NCBI RefSeq assembly: GCF_002127265.1
Contig: NZ_NFUU01000001.1
Span: forward strand, 1,116,001 to 1,180,000
Length of the DNA: 64,000 nucleotides
Direction of reading: 5' to 3'
Origin: Hydrogenophaga sp. IBVHS1
GTDB taxonomy: Bacteria; Pseudomonadota; Gammaproteobacteria; Burkholderiales; Burkholderiaceae_C
Shown here: piece by piece, positions 1-9,336 of the stretch
Numbering within the stretch: the stretch's first letter is position 1
Layout: each line of letters starts with the position of its first letter
The notes under the pieces: model-generated
The model's input: the letters and a program-made list of their open reading frames with translations, nothing else
Database searches by the model: none
What the model was told of the DNA's origin: nothing
Position numbers and translations under genes: made by a program

Positions 1-179
1 GCGCCAAAGATCACGATGACCATGAGGATCTCGGTGATCTCGAGCCCGCCGGGAACCGAGTGGTTGAAAAAGCGGCGGCCGGTCACGTCCACGAGCGTGA
101 GCCACATGATGGCAAACAGGGCCATGGCGGCCATGAGCCCGGCAGACCAGCGCAGCATGCGCTCCAGCGTCTTGAGCAT
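1..179 (-). CDS. TRAP transporter small permease (DctQ family), partial, C-terminus outside the window
   Basis: Only the first ~59 codons are inside the window. The protein begins MLKTLERMLRWSAG and continues with a hydrophobic segment (AALFAIMWL-like) followed by DVTGRRFFN and a GLEITEILM motif, the typical start of the four-helix small subunit of TRAP transporters. The ATG ends at 179; an AGGA sequence lies about 8 bases upstream. It follows the DctP-type receptor gene at 261-1274 in the same direction with an 81-bp gap, so the two probably belong to one operon whose large permease gene lies beyond the window. Substrate cannot be told. The family call is confident from context and the N-terminal pattern, but the protein is truncated by the window edge. 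Confidence 0.8.
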   Translation of the reverse strand, partial: MLKTLERMLRWSAGLMAAMALFAIMWLTLVDVTGRRFFNHSVPGGLEITEILMVIVIFG

Positions 180-260
180 GATGTTGATGTCCTGATGTGA
201 AAAGGCCGGCGGGCAAGGTGCTCCGCCGGCCTTGAAGGGCAGGCCTCGAGAAGCGCGAGC

Positions 261-1274
261 TTACTTCGCCTTGGCGATCTCGGCGCGGAATTCGGCCAGC
301 ACCGCCTTCGGATCCTTCAGGCCTTTGGCCGAGGCGGCCGCGGCCCACTTGTCTTCCAGCTCACCTTGCTTGGCGGCCACGGCCTTCACGAAAGCATCGT
401 CGGCCTGAACGCGCACGACACCCTGGGTTTTCTGAAGCTCGCGGCTGGCCGCGTCCACCTTGTCCCAGCCCTCGCCGAAGGTGCGGGCTGCGGTTTCGCC
501 AGAGAGCTTGTCCACCACGGCCTTGTCCTGCGCCGAGAGCGCGTCGTACTTCGCCGGATTCATCATGAAAACGAAGCTGGTGTTGTAGAGGCCACCCGGG
601 AACGTGGTGGCGTGCTTGATCATGCTCAGCTTGAACGAGGCAATGGACTCATCGGGGAAGAACGTGCCGTCCATCACGCCGGTGGAGAGCAGCTCGAACG
701 ACTCGGGCGCCGGCTTGAGCGTGGTGTTCCAGCCCATGGCCTTCGAGAGTTCATTGATGTTGCCGCCGCCAATGCGGAACTTGAGCTTCGCGGCGTCCGC
801 TGCGGATGTGACCGGCTGTTTGGCGTTGAAGATGATGCCGGGGCCGTGCGTGAACACCGACAGCACCTTCACGCCGCGGTGCTCGCCCAGCGGCGCGAAG
901 TGTTTGTTGTAGATGCGCCAGTAGGCCACCGAGGTCGCGGTGGCGCTGTTGCCCAGAAAGGGGAACTCGGCCACCTGCGTGTTGATGAAGCGGCCCGGCG
1001 TGTAGCCGTCGACCGTGAAGGAAATGTCTGCCAGACCATCGCGCACTGCGTCGAATGTGCCGGGCGCAGCAGCCACGGCCTTGGGCAGGATGTTGCACTT
1101 CATGCGGCCGGCGCTGTCTTTCTCCAGCTGGTCGCACCAGGTCTTCTGCGCCATGCTCAGGGTGTGCGCTGGGCCGACCCAGCTGGAAACGGAAAACACC
1201 GTCTGGGCTGAAGCCGCGCCGCTCAAAAACGCGGAGGACGAAAGGGCCGCAGCCACAAGCAAGCGAAGTTTCAT
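261..1274 (-). CDS. TRAP transporter solute receptor, DctP family
   Basis: Periplasmic substrate-binding subunit of a tripartite ATP-independent transporter. The 337-residue product starts with a Sec signal peptide (charged MKLR, hydrophobic stretch, probable cleavage after ASA at residue 23). The mature part has the DctP fold signatures: a [15 protein letters not shown] segment, a KLKFRIGGG segment before the ligand-binding cleft, and [15 protein letters not shown], where family members hold the residues near the conserved arginine that binds carboxylates. Length is normal for the family. It precedes the small permease gene on the minus strand. Ligand is probably an organic acid, which is family knowledge rather than something visible here. 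Confidence 0.9.
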   Translation of the reverse strand: MKLRLLVAAALSSSAFLSGAASAQTVFSVSSWVGPAHTLSMAQKTWCDQLEKDSAGRMKCNILPKAVAAAPGTFDAVRDGLADISFTVDGYTPGRFINTQVAEFPFLGNSATATSVAYWRIYNKHFAPLGEHRGVKVLSVFTHGPGIIFNAKQPVTSAADAAKLKFRIGGGNINELSKAMGWNTTLKPAPESFELLSTGVMDGTFFPDESIASFKLSMIKHATTFPGGLYNTSFVFMMNPAKYDALSAQDKAVVDKLSGETAARTFGEGWDKVDAASRELQKTQGVVRVQADDAFVKAVAAKQGELEDKWAAAASAKGLKDPKAVLAEFRAEIAKAK

Positions 1275-1600
1275 GCAGAGTCTCCTGGGTGGGATCGTTG
1301 ATTACTCAACATAAGCAGTTGAGCATGTCCCACTATAGGCGAGCACCCGCGTTTGTCGCCTCCAGACTTACCCGGATTCGCCGACCGCGTGGTTGGTTAA
1401 TGGTCGTCGTGGCGACAGTGAGGGGGTGCAATCACAAGCCACTACAATGCAGAAAAAGCACGGTCGTTCGCTTGTGTCTGGATACCCCCCTCTCAAGGAA
1501 GGTGCCAGCGAGTCAGGCCGGATGGCCCGCATACAATGCCTCGTTGACGTGCACGTCAATTCGAGGCGAGCGTTTCCCCAATCATCAGGAGCAAAGCAGC
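1275..1600. other. Divergent intergenic region between TRAP receptor and etfB
   Basis: A 326-bp stretch with no credible gene. It must hold the promoters of both the leftward TRAP operon and the rightward etfBA genes. Visible signals are an AGACTC/ AGGAGA-type ribosome site just before the TRAP receptor ATG (reading leftward), a TACAAT sequence at 1532-1537 that could be a -10 element for etfB, and a perfect 16-bp palindrome at 1544-1559. Short reading frames here lack ribosome sites and family resemblance. Confidence 0.6.
1544..1559. promoter_or_regulatory. Perfect 16-bp palindrome, putative operator of etfBA
   Basis: TTGACGTGCACGTCAA is a perfect inverted repeat, and it sits inside a larger imperfect one because CCTCG precedes it and CGAGG follows two bases after it. 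It lies just downstream of the TACAAT at 1532-1537, so it would cover the predicted transcription start, the position expected of a repressor site. MerR-family LiuR sites, known to control etf genes in other proteobacteria, have a similar ACGT-rich 16-bp palindromic form; that resemblance is from memory and the regulator itself is not in the window. Confidence 0.6.
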
Positions 1601-2350
1601 ATGAAGGTCATCGTCCCCGTCAAGCGCGTGGTGGATTACAACGTCAAGGTGCGGGTCAAGAGCGACGGCACTGGCGTGGACATCGCCAACGTCAAGATGA
1701 GCATGAACCCGTTTGACGAAATCGCAGTGGAAGAAGCCGTGCGGTTGAAGGAGAAGGGCGTGGTCACCGAAGTGATCGCCGTGTCCTGCGGCGTCACGCA
1801 GTGCCAGGAGACCCTGCGCACCGCCATGGCCATCGGCGCCGACCGCGCCATCCTGGTGGAGACCACCGTGGAACTGCAGCCGCTGGCCGTGGCCAAGCTG
1901 CTCAAGGCGCTGGTCGACAAGGAACAACCTGGACTCGTGATCCTGGGCAAGCAGGCGATCGACGACGACTGCAACCAGACCGGCCAGATGCTGGCCGCAC
2001 TCGCCGGCCTGCCGCAGGCCACGTTTGCCAGCAAGGTCGAAGTGGCCGATGGCAAAGCCAGCGTCACGCGCGAGGTGGATGGGGGTCTGGAGACGCTGTC
2101 GATCACGCTGCCGGCGGTCATCACCACCGACTTGCGTCTGAACGAACCGCGTTATGTGACCTTGCCCAACATCATGAAGGCCAAGAAGAAGCAGCTCGAC
2201 ATCCTCAAGCCCGAAGACCTCGGCGTGGACGTGACGCCGCGCATCAAGACCCTGAAGGTCAGCGAGCCGCCCAAGCGCGGCGCCGGCATCAAGGTGGCCG
2301 ATGTGGCCGCCCTGGTGGACAAGCTGAAGAACGAAGCCAAAGTGATCTGA
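1601..2350 (+). CDS. etfB: Electron transfer flavoprotein beta subunit
   Basis: Small subunit of ETF, which takes electrons from acyl-CoA and other dehydrogenases and passes them to ETF:ubiquinone oxidoreductase. The product is 249 residues, the family length. [20 protein letters not shown] at the N-terminus, the [22 protein letters not shown]-binding region, the LGKQAIDDD segment and the C-terminal [15 protein letters not shown] are standard EtfB features. I chose the ATG at 1601 because it gives the canonical N-terminus and follows CAGGAG about 9 bases upstream. etfA follows after 11 bases, so the two are co-transcribed. The palindrome at 1544-1559 may regulate them. Confidence 0.97.
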   Translation: MKVIVPVKRVVDYNVKVRVKSDGTGVDIANVKMSMNPFDEIAVEEAVRLKEKGVVTEVIAVSCGVTQCQETLRTAMAIGADRAILVETTVELQPLAVAKLLKALVDKEQPGLVILGKQAIDDDCNQTGQMLAALAGLPQATFASKVEVADGKASVTREVDGGLETLSITLPAVITTDLRLNEPRYVTLPNIMKAKKKQLDILKPEDLGVDVTPRIKTLKVSEPPKRGAGIKVADVAALVDKLKNEAKVI

Positions 2351-2361
2351 GGAACCGACAA

Positions 2362-3294
2362 ATGACCGCACTCGTTATTGCCGAACACGACAACGCCTCC
2401 GTCAAGGGCGCGACTCTCAACACGGTTGCCGCCGCCGCTCAATGTGGGGGTGACGTGCATGTGCTCATCGCAGGACACAACGCGGGTGCTGCGGCCGCCG
2501 CCGCCGCGCAGATCGCTGGCGTGGCCAAGGTGATCCACGCCGACGCGCCAGGCTTCGAACACGGCCTGGCCGAGAACGTGGCCGCACAGGTGCTGGGCAT
2601 GGCCTCCAACTACAGCCACATCCTGTTCCCCGCCACCGCCAGCGGCAAGAACGTGGCGCCCCGCGTGGCCGCTGCGCTGGACGTGGCCCAGGTTTCCGAC
2701 ATCACCAAGGTCATCAGCGCTGATACGTTCGAGCGCCCGATCTACGCCGGCAACGCGATCGCCACCGTGCAGGCGCAGGACGCCACCAAGGTCATCACCG
2801 TGCGCACCACCGGCTTCGACCCGGCAGCGGCCACGGGTGGCAGCGCAGCGGTGGAGACCGCCACGGCTGCGGCCGACGACGGCAAGAGCAAGTTCATGGG
2901 CAGCGAGATCGCCAAGAGCGACCGCCCCGAACTCACGGCCGCCAAGATCATCGTTTCCGGTGGCCGCGCGCTGGGCAGCGCCGAGAAGTTCAACGAGGTG
3001 ATGACGCCCCTGGCCGACAAGCTGGGCGCAGCGCTCGGCGCGAGCCGCGCGGCGGTGGACGCAGGCTACGCGCCCAACGACTGGCAGGTGGGTCAGACCG
3101 GCAAGATCGTGGCGCCGCAGCTCTACATTGCAGCCGGTATCTCCGGGGCCATTCAGCACCTGGCCGGCATGAAGGATTCCAAGGTGATCGTCGCGATCAA
3201 CAAGGACCCCGAGGCGCCGATCTTCTCGGTGGCCGACTACGGCCTGGAGGCCGATCTCTTCGCGGCCGTGCCCGAACTGATCAAGGCACTCTGA
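2362..3294 (+). CDS. etfA: Electron transfer flavoprotein alpha subunit
   Basis: Large, FAD-binding subunit of ETF, 310 residues. The C-terminal domain carries the FAD-binding pattern: GGRALGSAEKF around residue 195, then the ETF-alpha signature LYIAAGISGAIQHLAGM and VIVAINKDPEAPIF. The N-terminal domain (TALVIAEHDNASVKGATLNT) pairs with EtfB. The ATG at 2362 follows GAGGAA at a good distance. The gene ends 14 bases before a perfect stem-loop (3309-3336), which may mark the end of, or a processing point in, the etf transcript before the acyl-CoA dehydrogenase gene. Confidence 0.97.
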   Translation: MTALVIAEHDNASVKGATLNTVAAAAQCGGDVHVLIAGHNAGAAAAAAAQIAGVAKVIHADAPGFEHGLAENVAAQVLGMASNYSHILFPATASGKNVAPRVAAALDVAQVSDITKVISADTFERPIYAGNAIATVQAQDATKVITVRTTGFDPAAATGGSAAVETATAAADDGKSKFMGSEIAKSDRPELTAAKIIVSGGRALGSAEKFNEVMTPLADKLGAALGASRAAVDAGYAPNDWQVGQTGKIVAPQLYIAAGISGAIQHLAGMKDSKVIVAINKDPEAPIFSVADYGLEADLFAAVPELIKAL

Positions 3295-3308
3295 GCCCTC
3301 TGAACAAC

Positions 3309-3336
3309 ACAAGGGCATCGTTCGCGATGCCCTTGT
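3309..3336. terminator. Perfect 12-bp stem-loop between etfA and acyl-CoA dehydrogenase gene
   Basis: ACAAGGGCATCG and its exact complement CGATGCCCTTGT flank a TTCG loop. The stem is stable, but no run of T follows, so it may be a Rho-independent-like terminator of limited strength, an RNase barrier protecting etfBA mRNA, or an attenuator. It lies 36 bases before the next ATG. Confidence 0.65.
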
Positions 3337-3372
3337 CGCATCTGCATCCGTGAATCCTGTGGAGACAACCCC

Positions 3373-5160
3373 ATGAGCTACATCGCACCCCTGAAGGACA
3401 TGCTGTTCGACATCGAGCACCTGGCGCGCATCGACCAGGTGGCGCAGATGCCAGGCTTTGAAGACGCCGGCCTGGAAACGGCGCAGGCGGTGCTGGAGGA
3501 GTGCGCCCGGCTCAACCAGGATGTGATCGCACCGCTGAACTGGGAGGGCGACAAGAACCCGTCGTCGTTCAAGGACGGTGTGGTCACCACCACGCCTGGC
3601 TTCAAGGAGGCGTTCAGGCAGTACGCCGAGGGCGGCTGGCAAGGCTTGCAGCACCCCACCGACTTTGGCGGCCAGGGTCTGCCCAAGACGATTGGTGCGG
3701 CCTGCGGCGAGATTCTCAACAGCGCCAACATGAGCTTTGCGCTGTGCCCGCTGCTCACCGATGGCGCCATCGAAGCGCTGATCACCGCCGGCAGCGATGA
3801 ACTCAAGGCGATCTACCTGGAGAAGCTGGTGAGCGGCCAGTGGACCGGCACCATGAACCTCACCGAGCCGCAGGCGGGTTCAGACCTGGCGGCGGTGCGC
3901 AGCCGCGCCGAGCCACAGCCCGATGGCAGCTACAAAGTGTTCGGCACCAAGATTTTCATCACCTACGGTGAGCACGACATGGCCGAGAACATCGTGCACC
4001 TCGTGCTTGCCCGTGTGACAGGTGCGCCCGAAGGCGTGAAGGGCATCAGCCTGTTCGTGGTGCCGAAGTTCATGGTGAACAAGGACGGCTCGCTGGGCGC
4101 GCGCAACGACGTGCACTGCGTGAGCATCGAGCACAAGATGGGCATCAAGGCCAGCCCCACCGCCGTGCTGCAGTACGGCGACCATGGTGGTGCGGTCGGC
4201 TACATCGTGGGCCAGGAGAACCGCGGCCTGGAATACATGTTCATCATGATGAACGCGGCACGCTACGCCGTGGGCGTGCAGGGCATCGCCATTGCGGAGC
4301 GGGCCTACCAGAAGGCCGTGGCCTACGCGCGCGACCGCGTGCAGAGCCGCCCGGTGGACGGTTCGCTGAGCGCGGCCGCGCCCATCATTCACCACCCCGA
4401 TGTGAAGCGCATGCTGATGACCATGCGCGCCTCCACCGAAGGCTGCCGCGCCATGGCCACCGTGGCCGCTGCCGCCTACGACGCGTCGCACCACCACCCG
4501 GATGCCGAGGTGCGCAAGCAGAACGCCACCTTCTACGAATTCCTCGTGCCGTTGGTGAAGGGCTACAGCACCGAGATGAGCCTGGAAGTGACCAGCCTGG
4601 GCGTGCAGGTGCACGGTGGCATGGGCTTCATCGAGGAAACCGGCGCGGCGCAGTACTACCGTGACGCGAAGATCCTCACCATTTACGAAGGCACCACGGC
4701 GATCCAGGCCAACGACCTGGTGGGCCGCAAGACCTCGCGCGATGGCGGCACGGCGGCCAAGGCCATTGCTGCGCAGATCGAGCAGACCGAAAAGGCACTG
4801 GCTGCCGGCAGCGCGCAGGCACAGGCGGTGGGCAAGCGCCTCACGGCGGCGCGCCAGGCCTTTGTGGACGTGGTGGAGTTCATTGCAGCGAACACGCGCA
4901 GCAACCCCAACGCGGCCTTTGCAGGCAGCGTGCCCTATCTCATGCTGGCCGGCAATCTCATGGCGGGCTGGCAGATGGCACGCGCGCTGCTGGTGGCCGA
5001 GGAACTGTCCGCCAAGGGACAGGACGTGGCATTCATGCAGACCAAGATCACCACCGCGCGTTTCTACGCAGACCACATCCTCAGCCGCGTCCCTGGCGTT
5101 CGCGATGCGATCGTGGACGGCGCCGAGGCCGTGACCGCGCTGAGCGCAGAAGCTTTCTGA
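3373..5160 (+). CDS. Acyl-CoA dehydrogenase, long form with extra C-terminal domain
   Basis: FAD-dependent acyl-CoA dehydrogenase of 595 residues, longer than the ~380 of classical members. Order of parts: N-terminal helical extension (to ~residue 160), middle beta domain with the FAD-contacting WTGTMNLTEPQAGSDLAAVR segment, C-terminal helical domain with GVQVHGGMGFIEETGAAQYYRDAKILTIYEGTTAIQANDL, where YEGTT holds the catalytic-site glutamate region, and a final ~120-residue extension typical of the DmdC-like subfamily (3-methylmercaptopropionyl-CoA dehydrogenase and relatives). Placement after etfBA, its electron acceptor, supports the call. The actual acyl-CoA substrate cannot be decided; general fatty-acyl-CoA use is equally likely. 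Confidence 0.93.
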   Translation: MSYIAPLKDMLFDIEHLARIDQVAQMPGFEDAGLETAQAVLEECARLNQDVIAPLNWEGDKNPSSFKDGVVTTTPGFKEAFRQYAEGGWQGLQHPTDFGGQGLPKTIGAACGEILNSANMSFALCPLLTDGAIEALITAGSDELKAIYLEKLVSGQWTGTMNLTEPQAGSDLAAVRSRAEPQPDGSYKVFGTKIFITYGEHDMAENIVHLVLARVTGAPEGVKGISLFVVPKFMVNKDGSLGARNDVHCVSIEHKMGIKASPTAVLQYGDHGGAVGYIVGQENRGLEYMFIMMNAARYAVGVQGIAIAERAYQKAVAYARDRVQSRPVDGSLSAAAPIIHHPDVKRMLMTMRASTEGCRAMATVAAAAYDASHHHPDAEVRKQNATFYEFLVPLVKGYSTEMSLEVTSLGVQVHGGMGFIEETGAAQYYRDAKILTIYEGTTAIQANDLVGRKTSRDGGTAAKAIAAQIEQTEKALAAGSAQAQAVGKRLTAARQAFVDVVEFIAANTRSNPNAAFAGSVPYLMLAGNLMAGWQMARALLVAEELSAKGQDVAFMQTKITTARFYADHILSRVPGVRDAIVDGAEAVTALSAEAF

Positions 5161-5184
5161 CCCGACCCTTCATCCGGAGACCTC

Positions 5185-6165
5185 ATGACCGCACCCGCCC
5201 GCAGCCTTCCGCCCGTCCTGAAGAACCTGAAATTCCCGGTGATCGGCTCGCCGCTGTTCATCATCAGCAACCCCAAGCTCGTCATTGCCCAATGCAAGGC
5301 GGGGGTGATCGGGGCCATGCCGGCGCTGAACGCGCGCCCGGCATCGCAGCTGGACGAGTGGCTGGCCGAGATCACCGAGGCCCTGGCGGCGCACGACAAA
5401 GCCAACCCGGACAACAAGGCGGCGCCCTTCGCCATCAACCAGATCGTGCACAAGAGCAACGACCGGCTGGAGCAGGACATGGCGTTGTGCGCCAAGTACA
5501 AGGTGCCGATCATCATCACCAGCCTGGGCGCTCGCGAAGATGTGAACCAGGGTGTGCACAGCTGGGGCGGCATCGTGCTGCACGACGTGATCAACAACGT
5601 GTTTGCGCACAAGGCGATCGAGAAGGGCGCTGATGGCCTGATTCCTGTGGCGGCCGGTGCGGGTGGTCACGCCAGCGTGAAGAGCCCCTTCGCCATGGTG
5701 CAGGAAATTCGCGAATGGTTTGGTGGCCCGATTGCGCTGTCGGGCGCCATCGCTTCTGGCGGTGCCATCCTGGCCGCGCAGGCCATGGGTGCCGACCTCG
5801 CCTACATCGGCTCGGCGTTCATTGCCACCGAAGAAGCGCGCGCGGTGGACGGCTACAAACAGATGATCACCAGCTCCAATTCAGACGACATCGTCTACAG
5901 CAACTTCTACACCGGCATCCACGGCAACTACCTGAAGGGCAGCATCAGGAACGCCGGAATGGACCCGGACAACCTGCCGCAGAGCGACCCGAGCAAGATG
6001 AACTTCTCGACCGGAGAAGGCGCCAACGCCGCCAAGGCCTGGCGCGACATCTGGGGATGCGGACAAGGCATTGGCGCCATCCGTGAGGTGATGCCCGCTG
6101 CCGAGATGGTGGCGCGCTTCAAGCGCGAATACGCCGAAGCCAAAGCCCGCATCTGCGCGGGCTGA
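5185..6165 (+). CDS. Nitronate monooxygenase / 2-nitropropane dioxygenase family flavoprotein
   Basis: FMN-dependent TIM-barrel enzyme of 326 residues that oxidises alkyl nitronates (family knowledge; true substrates are often unknown). Visible features are the N-terminal FPVIGSPLFIISNPKLVIAQ strand-helix, AGVIGAMPALNARP, the phosphate-binding LIPVAAGAGGHAS with the conserved histidine, and GGPIALSGAIASGGAILAAQAMGADLAYIGSAF. It starts 24 bases after the acyl-CoA dehydrogenase gene and is probably co-transcribed with it. Its stop is only 7 bases from that of the oppositely oriented penicillin-binding protein gene, with no room for a normal terminator. Confidence 0.9.
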   Translation: MTAPARSLPPVLKNLKFPVIGSPLFIISNPKLVIAQCKAGVIGAMPALNARPASQLDEWLAEITEALAAHDKANPDNKAAPFAINQIVHKSNDRLEQDMALCAKYKVPIIITSLGAREDVNQGVHSWGGIVLHDVINNVFAHKAIEKGADGLIPVAAGAGGHASVKSPFAMVQEIREWFGGPIALSGAIASGGAILAAQAMGADLAYIGSAFIATEEARAVDGYKQMITSSNSDDIVYSNFYTGIHGNYLKGSIRNAGMDPDNLPQSDPSKMNFSTGEGANAAKAWRDIWGCGQGIGAIREVMPAAEMVARFKREYAEAKARICAG

Positions 6166-6172
6166 ACACGGG

Positions 6173-8488
6173 TCAGGGCCTTGGCCCGCTCCTGAACCAG
6201 TTGCCCAGGGAGTCGAAGATCTTGCCGAGGTCGCCCGCGAAGGTGCGGGCGTACTCCACGCCCCCTTGGTCGGATATGGCCGACACCCAGCCGCCTTCGG
6301 CCCACTCGGCGTAGAGCCAGTCGTCGCCTTCGCGCACCAGCCCAGCCGGCGGTGAGGGCTGCGGCGCCACAGGCGTGCCCTTCAGTGCCACGCCCATGAA
6401 GTCGATCCAGATCGGCAGCGCAAGCCGCCCGCCGGACTCCGCGCCACCCAGGCCGCGCGGCTGGTCGTAGCCGATCCACACTGCGGTGGCCAGCGAGGGT
6501 TGATAGCCCGCAAACCAGGCGTCCACCGCGTCGTTGGTGGTGCCGGTCTTTCCATAGAGGTCGGGCCGCTTGAGCGTGGCCTGCGCGCGCGCGGCGGTGC
6601 CGGTGCGCGCCACGTCGTTGAGCAGGCTGGAAATCACAAATGCGTTGCGTGCGGGGATGGCGCGGTTCTCTTCCGTCAGCGTCACAGGCGGTGGTTCCTC
6701 GAACAGCACCTTGCCTTGTGAATCGGTGATCTTCTCGATCACCACCGGCGCCACCCGCCAGCCACCGTTGGCAATCGTGGCGTAAGCCTGCGCCATCTGC
6801 ATCGGTGTGGCGCTGCCGGTGCCCAGTGCCAGCGTGAGGTTGTCGGGCTGGCGTGCCGGGTCCAGCCCGAAGCGGCCGGTCCAGTCGCGTGCGGCCTGGG
6901 TGCCGGTGTGCTGCAACACGCGCACGCTGGCCAGGTTGCTCGATCGCGCGATCGCCTCGCGCACGGAGATCGGGCCGGAAAACTGGTCGTTGCTGTTCTT
7001 CGGGCTCCAGCCGTTGGCGGCGGTGAAGGGCAGATCGTCGACCATGGTGGCGGGCATCACACGCGCTTCGAGTGCGGCCGAATACAGCAGCGGCTTCAGC
7101 GCAGAGCCGGGCTGGCGCCAGCCCTGGGTGACGTGATTGAACGGCTGGCGGGTGAAGTCGAAACCGCCCACGAGCGCGCGCACGCGGCCGGTCTGCGGGT
7201 CCATGGCGACCAGCGCGGCCTCTGCTTCTGGCCATTGCGACACGGCCCACACAGCGCCGGCCTTGTTCTTGCCCGTGGTGACCACGCGCACGATGGAGCC
7301 GCGCTGGATTTTCAGCGGTGCCTTGGCCTTCGCGTCGAGCCCACGCTGTGCCCAGCGCAAGCCTTCGCCTTGCACGGTGACGCGCTCTCCGCTGGTCAGT
7401 TGCACCTGCAATGCCTTGGGGCTGGCCGCCAGCACGATGCCCACGCGCAGCGTCTCGTCGTCGCGGTGGTCTTTCAGTGCCTCGGCGGCGGCGCGCTCCA
7501 GCTCGGCACCTTCTTTCGCGGGCAGGGACTCCAGGTCTTCCGGGCCGCGCCAGGCACCGCGCCGGTCGAATGCCAGTACGCCGCGTTGCACCGCCGCGTG
7601 GGCCGCGCGCTGTTCTGCTGCACGCAGCGAGGTGGTGACCTTGATGCCGCTGGAATACGCCTCGGTGCCGAAACGATCCACCACGGCACGGCGCGCCATT
7701 TCAGCCACGTGCGCGGCGTGCACGCTGCGCAGCCCGGGCTGGCGGATCACGAGCTTTTCGGCGCGAGCCGCCGCGAGCTGCTGGTCGGTGATGGCGTCCA
7801 CCGCGCGCATGCGGGCGAGCACCACGCGCTGGCGTTGGGTGGCGCGCTCGAAGTTGGCCACCGGGTTGGCGTAGTAGGGGTTCTGTGGCAGGCCCGCGAG
7901 CATGGCGGTTTCGGCCAGCGAAAGTTTGTCCAGCGGTTTGCCGTAGTAGATCTGCGCCGCTGCCGCGAAGCCGTAGGCACGCTGGCCCAGGAAGATTTCA
8001 TTGAGGTAGATCTCCAGGATGCGGTCCTTGGAGATTTCCTGTTCAAGCTTGAGCGCAAGCCAGATTTCCTTGGCCTTGCGTTCCGCCGAGAACTCGCGCG
8101 TGAGCAGCATGGTGCGCACCAGCTGCTGCGTGATGGTGGAAGCCCCCTGGCGCTGCCCGCCGGTGATGGCCGCCACCAGTGCGCGCGCGATGCCTTTGGG
8201 GTCCACACCCGAGTGTTCGCGAAAGCGCGCGTCTTCCACTGCCAGCACCGCCTGCTGCAGCTGCCGGGGCATGCGCGTGAGCGGCACGTATTCGCGCCGC
8301 TCGGTACCGAACTGCGCGATCTCCACGCCGTCGGCGGTGAACACCTGCAGCGGCAGCTTGGGTTGGTAGTTAACGATGCGGTCCAGCGGCGGCAGATCGA
8401 AGGTCGACGCACGCGAAGGCAGCACGGAGAGGGTGGCGGCGATCAGGGTGAAGCCCAGGAGCGCGCGCCGCAAGGTAGGCACAAACAT
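6173..8488 (-). CDS. Penicillin-binding protein 1A-type bifunctional transglycosylase/transpeptidase
   Basis: Peptidoglycan synthase of 771 residues. After an N-terminal membrane anchor (residues ~8-22) comes the GT51 domain: VEDARFREHSGVDPKGIARA with catalytic Glu85, GQRQGASTITQQLVR, and RKAKEIWLALKLEQEISKDRILEIYLNEIFLGQ. The transpeptidase domain shows the SxxK motif in PGSALKPLLYSAAL, SSNLASVRVLQ, and KTGTTNDAVDAWFAGY. It lacks the long OB-fold insertion of larger PBP1A proteins or has only a short one. The ATG at 8488 has no ribosome site; instead a GACAAT (complement of 8497-8502) lies 8 bases upstream, so the mRNA may start at the ATG. The gene is divergent from creB. Confidence 0.93.
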   Translation of the reverse strand: MFVPTLRRALLGFTLIAATLSVLPSRASTFDLPPLDRIVNYQPKLPLQVFTADGVEIAQFGTERREYVPLTRMPRQLQQAVLAVEDARFREHSGVDPKGIARALVAAITGGQRQGASTITQQLVRTMLLTREFSAERKAKEIWLALKLEQEISKDRILEIYLNEIFLGQRAYGFAAAAQIYYGKPLDKLSLAETAMLAGLPQNPYYANPVANFERATQRQRVVLARMRAVDAITDQQLAAARAEKLVIRQPGLRSVHAAHVAEMARRAVVDRFGTEAYSSGIKVTTSLRAAEQRAAHAAVQRGVLAFDRRGAWRGPEDLESLPAKEGAELERAAAEALKDHRDDETLRVGIVLAASPKALQVQLTSGERVTVQGEGLRWAQRGLDAKAKAPLKIQRGSIVRVVTTGKNKAGAVWAVSQWPEAEAALVAMDPQTGRVRALVGGFDFTRQPFNHVTQGWRQPGSALKPLLYSAALEARVMPATMVDDLPFTAANGWSPKNSNDQFSGPISVREAIARSSNLASVRVLQHTGTQAARDWTGRFGLDPARQPDNLTLALGTGSATPMQMAQAYATIANGGWRVAPVVIEKITDSQGKVLFEEPPPVTLTEENRAIPARNAFVISSLLNDVARTGTAARAQATLKRPDLYGKTGTTNDAVDAWFAGYQPSLATAVWIGYDQPRGLGGAESGGRLALPIWIDFMGVALKGTPVAPQPSPPAGLVREGDDWLYAEWAEGGWVSAISDQGGVEYARTFAGDLGKIFDSLGNWFRSGPRP

Positions 8489-8600
8489 GGAGACGAATTG
8501 TCCCGGATTGGTGTGAAGCGAATGTGCGCTGCGAAGCCCGGCAAGGTAACCACCTGTGTCGGCTTAAGATGGCGCCCTCCATCCGACCGCGTTCCCACCC

Positions 8601-9332
8601 ATGCGCAAGCGCATCCTGCTGCTCGAAGACGAACAGGCCATCGCCGACACACTGATCTATGCGCTGCAAAGCGAGGGTTTCGAGGTGCGGCATGTTCGCC
8701 TGGTGGGTGAAGCGCTGCAGGCGTTCGAGAACGAGCCGCCCGATCTCGCCGTGCTGGACGTGGGCTTGCCCGACGGCAGCGGTTTCGATGTGTGCCGGGC
8801 CATCCGCAAGACCAGCGAACTCCCCATCGTGTTCCTCAGCGCTCGCCACGAGGAGATCGACCGCGTGCTCGGACTTGAACTGGGGGCCGATGACTACGTG
8901 GTGAAGCCCTTCTCGCCGCGCGAGGTGGTGGCAAGGGTACGTGCCATCCTGCGCCGCAGCGCTTCAGGTGGCGCTTCACCGGGTGCTCAAGCTGGCGCTA
9001 CTGCGGCGCAGGTTGAAGCGGCTGCTCCCGAGCTGTCGGGCGGCGCTCTGGTGCTGGACGAAGCCGCGCAGCGCATCGCCTGCCAGGGCAGCTACCTCGC
9101 GCTCACCCGGTACGAATTCCAGCTGCTGGCCACTTTGCTGCGGCGGCCCGAGCGCATCTTCTCGCGTTCGGAACTGATGGATCTGGTGTGGGGTGATGCC
9201 GCCGACACCGCAGACCGCACGGTCGATGCGCACGTGAAACTGCTGCGCGCCAAGTTGCGCGAGCGCGGCCTGGTGGCGGAGGTGATCCAGACCCATCGCA
9301 ACATGGGCTATTCGATCCGCCTGCCGGACTGA
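8601..9332 (+). CDS. creB: Two-component response regulator CreB
   Basis: OmpR/PhoB-type regulator of 243 residues. The receiver domain begins RKRILLLEDEQAIADTL; the phospho-acceptor is Asp53 in AVLDVGLPDG and the conserved lysine is in DYVVKPFSPRE. A Gly/Ala-rich linker (~residues 118-140) leads to a winged-helix domain with LTRYEFQLLATLLRRPERIFSR and RTVDAHVKLLRAKLRE. Assignment to CreB rather than another family member rests on the neighbours: histidine kinase 4 bases downstream, then creD, with a CreB-type box before creD. In enterobacteria CreBC answers to carbon source and to cell-wall stress; the adjacent penicillin-binding protein is notable in that light. Confidence 0.9.
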   Translation: MRKRILLLEDEQAIADTLIYALQSEGFEVRHVRLVGEALQAFENEPPDLAVLDVGLPDGSGFDVCRAIRKTSELPIVFLSARHEEIDRVLGLELGADDYVVKPFSPREVVARVRAILRRSASGGASPGAQAGATAAQVEAAAPELSGGALVLDEAAQRIACQGSYLALTRYEFQLLATLLRRPERIFSRSELMDLVWGDAADTADRTVDAHVKLLRAKLRERGLVAEVIQTHRNMGYSIRLPD

Positions 9333-9336
9333 ACGC

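Noticed and set aside
1544..1549. TTGACG as a -35 element for etfB
   Set aside because: No -10-like hexamer lies 16-18 bp downstream, and the sequence is better explained as half of the palindrome.
3309..3336. Classic Rho-independent terminator after etfA
   Set aside because: The stem is perfect, but no T-tract follows, so I list it only as a probable stem-loop of uncertain terminator strength.
8513..8528. A half match to a second CreB box before creB (GTGAA-N6-GTGCG on the plus strand)
   Set aside because: Only three of five positions match in the second half, so it does not meet the CreB pattern that is exact before creD.
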